Below, one piece after another: positions 1 through 4,484 of a DNA stretch of 6,983 nucleotides. Source of the DNA: JBAWAP01 sp049589355 (GTDB lineage: Bacteria > Chloroflexota > Anaerolineae > VGOG01). Location of the stretch: NCBI GenBank assembly GCA_049589355.1, contig JBAWAP010000327.1:1-6983 (forward strand), in the 5' to 3' direction. The notes below the pieces were generated by a model. The model did not search any database. It saw only the letters and a list, made by a program, of their open reading frames with translations, and had not been told where the DNA came from. Position numbers and translations under genes: made by a program. Every line of letters begins with the position of its first letter. Position 1 is the first letter of the stretch.

Positions 1-14
1 GACAAGGGAGCACC

Positions 15-692
15 ATGAAACTATCCGTCATCATGCCTGCTTACAACGAGAGGGACACCATCCTGACCGCCCTGGAGAGGGTGAAGGCGGTTGAGATCGA
101 AAAGGAGATCATTATCGTAGACAACTGTTCCACCGATGGGACGCGGGAGTTGCTCCAGCAGATAAACGATGATGACATCCACATCATCTTCCAGCCAGAG
201 AACTTCGGCAAGGGAACCTCCATCAGGACGGCCATCCCCTATTGCACGGGCGATTACACCATCATCCAGGACGCCGATCTGGAGTACGATCCCCAGGACT
301 GGCACAAACTCGTTGACCTGGCTCTGGATAAGGGCCTGGATGCCGTTTATGGGTCGCGAGTGCTGGGCGGCCCCAAGGCTATCTATAGCCACTTCTACTG
401 GGGGGTGCGCTTCCTGACGTTTTTGATTAACCTCTTGTTTGGAGCTAACCTGACCGACGCGGCCACAGCCTGCAAGATGGTGAGAACAAGCGTGCTCCAG
501 GAGTTGAGATTAACCTGCGCGGGTTTCGACCTGGACTTCGAGCTGACAGACAAGCTTCTCAAGAACAGTTACCAGATCGTTGAGGTGCCCATTTCCTACC
601 AACCCAGGTCCTTCGAGGAGGGGAAGAAGATTAGGGGCAAGGATGGATTGAAGGCCCTGTTCACGATTCTCAGAGACCGGTTCTTGGCCTGA
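15..692 (+). CDS. Family 2 glycosyltransferase, dolichyl-phosphate mannose synthase-like
   Basis: The 225-residue product is a complete GT-A fold glycosyltransferase of the DPM1/polyprenyl-phosphate type, expected to move a sugar from a nucleotide sugar to a polyprenyl phosphate or similar acceptor at the inner face of the membrane. The N-terminus (LSVIMPAYNE, residues 3-12) and DNCSTDGT (36-43) form the nucleotide-binding part. QDADLEYDP (85-93) holds the DxD-like metal site (D86, D88). YGSR (112-115), the LTDAATACKMVR segment (146-157) and FDLDFELT (171-178) match the family's acceptor-side motifs, as does the C-terminal PISYQPRSFEEGKKI stretch (192-206). There is no C-terminal membrane domain; residues 124-143 are only moderately hydrophobic. 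The ATG at 15 has GGGAG at 6-10, four bases upstream. The family is certain, but the sugar and acceptor cannot be told from sequence. Related proteins are often annotated simply as glycosyltransferase family 2. Confidence 0.93.
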   Translation: MKLSVIMPAYNERDTILTALERVKAVEIEKEIIIVDNCSTDGTRELLQQINDDDIHIIFQPENFGKGTSIRTAIPYCTGDYTIIQDADLEYDPQDWHKLVDLALDKGLDAVYGSRVLGGPKAIYSHFYWGVRFLTFLINLLFGANLTDAATACKMVRTSVLQELRLTCAGFDLDFELTDKLLKNSYQIVEVPISYQPRSFEEGKKIRGKDGLKALFTILRDRFLA

Positions 693-755
693 AATCGTCA
701 GATGGTCGGATGGTCGGATGGTCCTTGGTCTTTTAGTCCAGTGGTCGAGGAGGCC
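693..755 (+). repeat. Intergenic gap with 8-bp tandem repeat
   Basis: The gap after the glycosyltransferase holds three adjacent copies of GATGGTCG at 701-708, 709-716 and 717-724 (the last ends in C). Degenerate echoes of GGTC follow (TTGGTC, TAGTCC, GTGGTC) up to about 746. No promoter or terminator is evident. The repeat looks like slippage-prone intergenic filler and not a protein-binding array, but a regulatory role cannot be excluded. Confidence 0.75.
747..753 (+). promoter_or_regulatory. Strong Shine-Dalgarno site before a 12-codon ORF
   Basis: GAGGAGG lies 2 bases before the ATG at 756 and 5 bases before the ATG at 759. It is 12 bases from the TTG at 766 and 27 bases from the ATG at 781. 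It therefore fits the short out-of-frame ORF (756-794) better than either candidate start of the acetyltransferase. Confidence 0.6.
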
Positions 756-794
756 ATGATGAAGATTGAGCGGTTTGAGGATGTGGCAAGTTAG
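756..794 (+). pseudogene. 12-codon ORF, possible remnant of a four-helix-bundle (S23/IVP-like) gene or a leader peptide
   Basis: The frame reads MMKIERFEDVAS and stops at TAG 792-794. Its start has the best ribosome binding site in this gap. The first residues recall the usual opening of four-helix-bundle proteins related to the 23S rRNA intervening-sequence protein (MKIEKFEDL... then W and ARxL). Beyond the stop no frame continues that family. It could be a 5' remnant left by recombination, a leader peptide whose end overlaps the acetyltransferase start, or chance. The family resemblance rests on about ten residues and is only suggestive. Confidence 0.3.
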
Positions 795-1569
795 AGCTCT
801 CAGCGACAAGGAGCAAATCCTGGCTTTTTTACAGCAGGATCGCATCTACGCTGCCTACGCCATCGGCGACCTGGAGCCAAGCCTCTTTGCCCAGTGCCAA
901 TGGTTCGGGGCCGAGGAGGACGGGAAGATGCAAGCTCTGGCCCTGTTTTTCACCGGCCTCCAACTTCCCGCCCTCTTCACCATGGGGGATGCCGATGGCG
1001 TGGCCACTATCCTGGATTCGGCTTTGCAACCGGAGCGGGCCTACTTCACCTGTCGGGCGGAGCACCTGCCGGTGGTGGAGGCCTTTTATGACTTGGGCGA
1101 GGTTGAGGAGATGTTCCGCATGACGATAACCCCATCGGACTTTCGCCCTGTCCCTGGGCTTGTTATCCGGCTGAACTTGGCTCACCTCGATCAACTGAGA
1201 GCACTATATCGCCTGGGGGGAGGGTCAGCCTTCGCTCCCTATCAACTGCGTGATGGCGTCTACTACGGCATTGAGGTCAACGGGCGGCTGGTCTCCGCGG
1301 CGGGCACCCACCTGGTCTCGCCGACCTTCGGCGTGGCGGCGGTGGGCAACATCTTCACCCGCCCCAACCATCGGCGCCGAGGCTACGCCACCGCCTGCAC
1401 CAGCCACGTGGTGGGAGAGCTTCTAACCCAGGGCCTCGATGTCGTCCTCAATGTGAATCGGCAGAACGCTGAGGCCATCGGAGTCTACGAGAAATTGGGC
1501 TTCCACACATATTGCCCCTTCATCGAGGTACTGGGCAATCGCAAATCGAAAATCGCAAATCGAAAATAA
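781..1569 (+). CDS. GNAT family N-acetyltransferase
   Basis: From the ATG at 781 the product has 262 residues; a TTG at 766 would add five. Residues 1-125 form an N-terminal domain containing QQDRIYAAYAIGDLEPSLF (18-36), which I recognise from a group of two-part GNAT proteins of unknown substrate. Residues 126-250 are the GNAT catalytic domain. GNIFTRPNHRRRGYATA (189-205) carries the acetyl-CoA pyrophosphate-binding R-x-x-G-x-A pattern (R198 to A203), and NVNRQNAEAIGVYEKLGF (224-241) is motif B. The protein should acetylate a small molecule or amine in the cytoplasm; the substrate is unknown. The start is uncertain: GAGG abuts the ATG at 781, and the stronger site at 747-753 serves another frame. 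The last ten residues, NRKSKIANRK (253-262), are encoded by a tandem repeat and are probably not part of the ancestral fold. The stop codon lies 14 bases before the SAM synthetase ATG, so the two genes are probably co-transcribed. Confidence 0.88.
   Translation: MWQVRALSDKEQILAFLQQDRIYAAYAIGDLEPSLFAQCQWFGAEEDGKMQALALFFTGLQLPALFTMGDADGVATILDSALQPERAYFTCRAEHLPVVEAFYDLGEVEEMFRMTITPSDFRPVPGLVIRLNLAHLDQLRALYRLGGGSAFAPYQLRDGVYYGIEVNGRLVSAAGTHLVSPTFGVAAVGNIFTRPNHRRRGYATACTSHVVGELLTQGLDVVLNVNRQNAEAIGVYEKLGFHTYCPFIEVLGNRKSKIANRK
1537..1564 (+). repeat. Perfect 14-bp tandem duplication at the acetyltransferase 3' end
   Basis: AATCGCAAATCGAA occurs at 1537-1550 and again at 1551-1564 with no mismatch, followed by AATAAT. 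Each unit is itself built from AATCG steps. The repeat supplies the last codons of the acetyltransferase and stops just before the ribosome binding site of the next gene. Because 14 is not a multiple of 3, the copies are read in different frames (NRKSK then IANRK). Confidence 0.9.
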
Positions 1570-1570
1570 T

Positions 1571-1578
1571 GAAGGAGG
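1571..1578 (+). promoter_or_regulatory. Ribosome binding site that fixes the SAM synthetase start
   Basis: GAAGGAGG ends five bases before the ATG at 1584, which supports that start. An in-frame ATG at 1569 would overlap the acetyltransferase stop (TAATG), but it would place this ribosome binding site inside the gene. Confidence 0.8.
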
Positions 1579-1583
1579 ATGAA

Positions 1584-2789
1584 ATGAGAAACATTATTCT
1601 GGAGAGCCTGAGCAGGACCCCTGTTGAGGAACAGCAGGTGGAGCTGGTGGAGAGGAAGGGTGTTGGGCACCCCGACTCCATCTGCGACGCCATCATGGAG
1701 GCGATTTCGGTGGAGCTCTGCCGAGCGTATCTGGACACCTTTGGCCGCATCCTGCACCACAACATTGACAAAGGGCTGCTGGTGGCCGGCAGGACTACGC
1801 CGCGTTTAGGAGGTGGCACCGTCGAGGAGCCGATGCGCCTGGTGTTCGGCGACCGCGCCATCTACGAATTGCAAGGGAAGAGGATCCCGGTGGGCGACAT
1901 CGCCGAGGCCACGGCCAAGGCCTGGCTGCGATCCAACCTGCGTTTCGTGGACGTAGAAAAGCACATCGTGTTCCAGAACGAGATCAAGCCCGGATCGCCG
2001 GAGCTGACCGACATCTTCGAGCGGGAGGTCATCGGGGCCAACGACACCTCGGCGGGGGTGGGCTATGCGCCCTTAACCGAGACAGAGGAGCTGGTGCTGG
2101 CCACCGAGCGTTACCTGAACTCCACTGCCTTCAAGGCTATCTATCCTGAGGTGGGCGAAGACATCAAGGTAATGGGCTACCGGCACGGTCATGAACTGGT
2201 ACTGACGATAGCCATCGCTTTCGTGGACCGCTTCATCCCTACCGAAGAAGCTTATTTCGAACACAAGGCAGCCATCCAGGCTGATCTGGAGGACTTCGTG
2301 GCCCGACATGAGCACACTATCAAAAAAGTGACTGTGAACATCAACACCCTTGATGCGCCAGGCCGGGGTGAGGGCGGCATGTATTTGACTGTGCTGGGCA
2401 CCTCAGCTGAGGGGGGCGATTGCGGCCAGGTAGGCCGGGGCAACAAGGTCAACGGAGTAATCGCCCTCAACCGGCCGATGACCACCGAGGCCGCAGCGGG
2501 GAAAAACCCCGTCAGCCACGTGGGTAAGATCTACAACCTGCTCTCCCACAAAATCGCCGAGAAGGTCTACGCCACCGTGCCAGGCATCAGGGAGGTTTAC
2601 ATCTGGCTGTGCAGCCAGATCGGCCAGCCCATTGACCAGCCCTTGATCGCCTCCGCCCAGCTCATCTTGGAGACCGGCTTGGAGCTGGAGACCATCCGCG
2701 GCGACGTAGAAGCCGTAATCGAACGCGAGCTGGCCAACATCTACGACTTCACCGACCGCTTGGCGCGAGGGGAGTTCATGGTTTGGTGA
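1584..2789 (+). CDS. mat: S-adenosylmethionine synthetase, archaeal type
   Basis: The 401-residue product makes S-adenosylmethionine from methionine and ATP, releasing phosphate and pyrophosphate, in the cytoplasm. It belongs to the archaeal-type family (PF01941/COG1812), which is very divergent from bacterial MetK, and its length matches that family's roughly 400 residues. Visible conserved blocks are GVGHPDSICD (26-35), HHNIDKG (58-64), GANDTSAGVGYAPLTETE (151-168), GTSAEGGDCGQVGRGNKVNG (272-291) and GKNPVSHVGKIYN (306-318). Together these cover the ATP, methionine and metal sites of the family. No key block is missing or broken. The gene follows the acetyltransferase by 14 bases. SAH hydrolase lies on the same strand further on, separated by two secreted-protein genes. 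No SAM riboswitch can fit in the 14-base gap upstream. The symbol mat is used for the archaeal-type enzyme; many annotations use metK. Confidence 0.96.
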   Translation: MRNIILESLSRTPVEEQQVELVERKGVGHPDSICDAIMEAISVELCRAYLDTFGRILHHNIDKGLLVAGRTTPRLGGGTVEEPMRLVFGDRAIYELQGKRIPVGDIAEATAKAWLRSNLRFVDVEKHIVFQNEIKPGSPELTDIFEREVIGANDTSAGVGYAPLTETEELVLATERYLNSTAFKAIYPEVGEDIKVMGYRHGHELVLTIAIAFVDRFIPTEEAYFEHKAAIQADLEDFVARHEHTIKKVTVNINTLDAPGRGEGGMYLTVLGTSAEGGDCGQVGRGNKVNGVIALNRPMTTEAAAGKNPVSHVGKIYNLLSHKIAEKVYATVPGIREVYIWLCSQIGQPIDQPLIASAQLILETGLELETIRGDVEAVIERELANIYDFTDRLARGEFMVW

Positions 2790-2811
2790 GGGGAGACGAT
2801 AAGCAACGGGA

Positions 2812-2821
2812 CACCTAGGTG
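2812..2821. promoter_or_regulatory. 10-bp perfect palindrome beside a ribosome binding site
   Basis: CACCTAGGTG is self-complementary and lies in the 46-base gap after the SAM synthetase. Its right half runs into GGTGGGGAG (2818-2826), the likely ribosome binding site of the gene at 2836. It could be an operator half-site or could pair over the ribosome site, but a 10-bp palindrome can arise by chance. Confidence 0.3.
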
Positions 2822-2835
2822 GGGAGTTTCAGATA

Positions 2836-4335
2836 ATGATGAAATCGCAACTACTCATCATCCTCTTGCTGCTGGCCAGCCTGGCGCTCTTCCCAGGTTT
2901 ATCTCTGACTGACTCGGATGACAACGATTTGTCCTCTGGAAGCCCTGTCCGCACTGATAGATTGGGGCCTCCGCCGACCTTGACCCCATTCTGGCACGAG
3001 AGCGATGGCGCTTGGATAGAGATGCGCCGAGGAAGGCGAGTCTGGATACACAACTTGGATGCCTCTGTTTCCGCCAACATGACCGACGACGGAATCCATC
3101 TCCAAATGTTGAATCAGCAGGGCGAACCAGCAGTCTCGGCTTGGGTGGAGGCTTACCCGCTGGAATCCGAGTGGCCGGAGTGGTATGGCTATACCAACCA
3201 GGATGGTCAAGCCGAGGTCATTGTGCCAGATGGAGCCTGGACCTTAACCGCGGCTTCTTGGAGAGACCATTTCGTCATCGCACATGAAGGGATCACTGCG
3301 CCTGGCTCATTGACCCTGGACACCACGGGTACTGTGTCGGTGGAGGTGACCGCCCGCCGCCTAGACGGGCAGCCACTATCTGGTGCTTTGGTCTCTTTCG
3401 ACCGCTTCACAGGAGGCATCCACAACGATGTCGGCGACACAGACTCGGAAGGCCACTTGCACGCAGATGCTTTGCCGGGTACATACTGTGGTTTGGCGGC
3501 GAGTTGGGATGAGCGATACAATCTGAACCGGCGTGGGATCACAGTTACAGATCCTACGGATGTCGCTTTCGATGCTACACTGATGGGAACCGGTCAGGTG
3601 CTCATGCGGCTCTCCGGCCCTGCTGAGATGGGGCTGAGTATGTTCCCCGAGCCGCGGTGCCGAAGTACAAGCCCCGTCTTCTCTATGGCAGACGGGGAGA
3701 CGACGGTATTGTCGGCTGATCGCTACCAATTGGGCCTTGACCGTGAGCTGACCGATATCAACGACACTAGCTGGCTATTCTATTACAACGTGAAGGACAC
3801 TCCCCACGACATCCTGCCCGGCAGTTTGACCACCGTGTGGGCCGGAGGCACCCACGCTGCCTCCGTCACCCCAGGGCAGGCTACGTACCCGCCAGGAGCC
3901 AGGGTCTACCTGAACCAACGGGTAGTGGATGGCTTTGAGAATCGTTTGAGACAGATCAGCCGGGGACCGGAGCAGGAAGTGGTCCTCGCGCATATTGTGG
4001 TCAGGGGACCACAAGGAAGCATTGTGTATGAGGGTGGCTGCTGGTTGTCGTCAGTGTGTACCTTTGCCCTCGCACATGATGCCGTCCAAGGACGCTATGA
4101 GGTGGAGTGGACTCTTGACACGGGGCCCCTGCAGGGTGTACTCCATGCTACAACCGATTTCTTGGTGGGGGGAAGTCCAGCAACCCCCACCCCAACCGAG
4201 ACGGCAAAGGCGACACCAACATCCACATGCACACCCCTACCTACAGCAACCACCACGCCTACAGCCACATCAACCTCTACCCCTACCTCCGCCTGGAGAC
4301 TGTATCTGCCACTGATCCGTAAGGAGGCACCGTAG
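2836..4335 (+). CDS. Secreted surface protein with carboxypeptidase-regulatory-like repeats and Thr/Pro stalk
   Basis: The 499-residue product starts with a signal peptide (MMKSQLLIILLLLASLALF, hydrophobic to about residue 24, no lipobox cysteine), so it is exported. Residues about 85-145 and 164-225 look like two beta-sandwich repeats of the carboxypeptidase regulatory or Ig-like type. Each has an opening Gly-x-Pro turn (QGEPAVSAWVEA, DGQPLSGALVSF), a T/D-x-D-G or S-E-G turn (TNQDGQAEV, TDSEGHLHA) and a closing PDGAW or PGTY. Residues about 385-444 resemble a macroglobulin-like domain ending in GRYEVEWTLDTG and TTDFLVG. A Thr/Pro-rich stalk (448-485) and the terminal motif AWRLYLPLIRKEAP (486-499) follow. 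Cysteines at 218, 275, 402, 408 and 465 could form disulfides outside the cell. I see no catalytic site; a binding or structural role at the cell surface is the likely guess. The ATG at 2836 has GGTGGGGAG nine bases upstream. I do not recognise a named family for the whole protein. Confidence 0.85.
   Translation: MMKSQLLIILLLLASLALFPGLSLTDSDDNDLSSGSPVRTDRLGPPPTLTPFWHESDGAWIEMRRGRRVWIHNLDASVSANMTDDGIHLQMLNQQGEPAVSAWVEAYPLESEWPEWYGYTNQDGQAEVIVPDGAWTLTAASWRDHFVIAHEGITAPGSLTLDTTGTVSVEVTARRLDGQPLSGALVSFDRFTGGIHNDVGDTDSEGHLHADALPGTYCGLAASWDERYNLNRRGITVTDPTDVAFDATLMGTGQVLMRLSGPAEMGLSMFPEPRCRSTSPVFSMADGETTVLSADRYQLGLDRELTDINDTSWLFYYNVKDTPHDILPGSLTTVWAGGTHAASVTPGQATYPPGARVYLNQRVVDGFENRLRQISRGPEQEVVLAHIVVRGPQGSIVYEGGCWLSSVCTFALAHDAVQGRYEVEWTLDTGPLQGVLHATTDFLVGGSPATPTPTETAKATPTSTCTPLPTATTTPTATSTSTPTSAWRLYLPLIRKEAP
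3995..4014. repeat. Perfect 8-bp inverted repeat inside the secreted-protein gene
   Basis: TTGTGGTC (3995-4002) and GACCACAA (4007-4014) are separated by AGGG, giving a hairpin with an 8-bp stem and 4-base loop within the coding region (residues about 387-393). No T-tract follows, so it is not an intrinsic terminator. Confidence 0.6.
4177..4290 (+). repeat. Thr/Pro-rich stalk-coding segment, first secreted protein
   Basis: Residues 448-485 consist almost wholly of Thr, Pro, Ala and Ser with TPT/TAT periodicity. The DNA is a C-rich, imperfect ACC/CCA/ACA repeat. Such stalks usually hold a folded domain away from the cell envelope and may be O-glycosylated. Confidence 0.85.
4291..4332 (+). other. 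C-terminal YLPLI motif, copy 1
   Basis: This encodes AWRLYLPLIRKEAP, the extreme C-terminus of the first secreted protein. It matches the end of the second secreted protein in residue order and distance to the stop. It is not LPXTG and is too short for a membrane span. A sorting or anchoring role is inferred. Confidence 0.7.
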
Positions 4336-4405
4336 CCGATTCGCCCATTCGCAGACTCGCGCCCCCGAACTCAGGGCTCAATGGTTGACCGCTATTCTCA
4401 TGCTC
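4336..4405 (+). repeat. Intergenic gap with degenerate ATTCGC repeats
   Basis: The gap between the two secreted-protein genes starts with GATTCGCCC-ATTCGCAG-ACTCGCG at 4339-4361, an imperfect tandem repeat with a period of 8-9 bases. The rest shows a weak GCCC/GGGC pairing (about 4362-4376) without a T-tract, and an isolated TTGACC (4385-4390) with no -10 box at a suitable distance. No convincing promoter or terminator is seen. Confidence 0.5.
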
Positions 4406-4415
4406 AGGAGGGAGG
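4406..4415 (+). promoter_or_regulatory. Very strong Shine-Dalgarno site before a 21-codon ORF
   Basis: AGGAGGGAGG lies three bases before the ATG at 4419. It contains two overlapping anti-Shine-Dalgarno matches and is stronger than the site in front of the propeller gene (AAGGAGA, 4466-4472). It points to translation beginning at the short ORF. Confidence 0.6.
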
Positions 4416-4418
4416 AAA

Positions 4419-4484
4419 ATGGGAAGCAAATCATTAAATCATTACCACAAGGTGCAATTCAGAACAAGGAGAAATGTACCATGA
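4419..4484 (+). CDS. 21-residue leader ORF overlapping the propeller gene start
   Basis: The ATG at 4419 opens a frame for the 21-residue basic peptide MGSKSLNHYHKVQFRTRRNV plus a final Pro, ending in TGA at 4482-4484. The stop overlaps the ATG of the next gene as ATGA, the classic arrangement for translational coupling. The peptide has six Lys/Arg residues and two His, and no signal peptide or run of one amino acid of the attenuator kind. It may be a leader that sets translation of the propeller gene. It could also be a chance frame; the strong ribosome site and exact ATGA overlap argue against that. Confidence 0.45.
   Translation: MGSKSLNHYHKVQFRTRRNVP

Noticed and set aside
701..724. CRISPR-like array
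   Set aside because: The units are 8 bp, directly adjacent and without spacers.
1512..1583. Upstream extension of the SAM synthetase from a TTG at 1512
   Set aside because: It overlaps the acetyltransferase, passes through the tandem repeat, and the ATG at 1584 has a well-placed ribosome site and gives the family's usual length.
1570..1583. SAM riboswitch before the SAM synthetase
   Set aside because: Only 14 bases separate the genes and they hold the ribosome site; there is no room for an aptamer.
4291..4332. LPXTG sortase signal
   Set aside because: The motif is LPLI with no Thr-Gly, and no hydrophobic span follows before the basic end.
4361..4380. Intrinsic terminator after the first secreted-protein gene
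   Set aside because: The possible GCCC/GGGC stem is four base pairs with a nine-base loop and no T-tract.
4385..4413. Promoter with TTGACC as -35 box
   Set aside because: No TATAAT-like -10 box lies 16-18 bases downstream; that position is the purine-rich ribosome site.
4385..4480. N-terminal extension of the propeller protein from TTG 4385 or ATG 4400
   Set aside because: Neither start has a good ribosome site, and the extension would place over 25 polar residues before the signal peptide.
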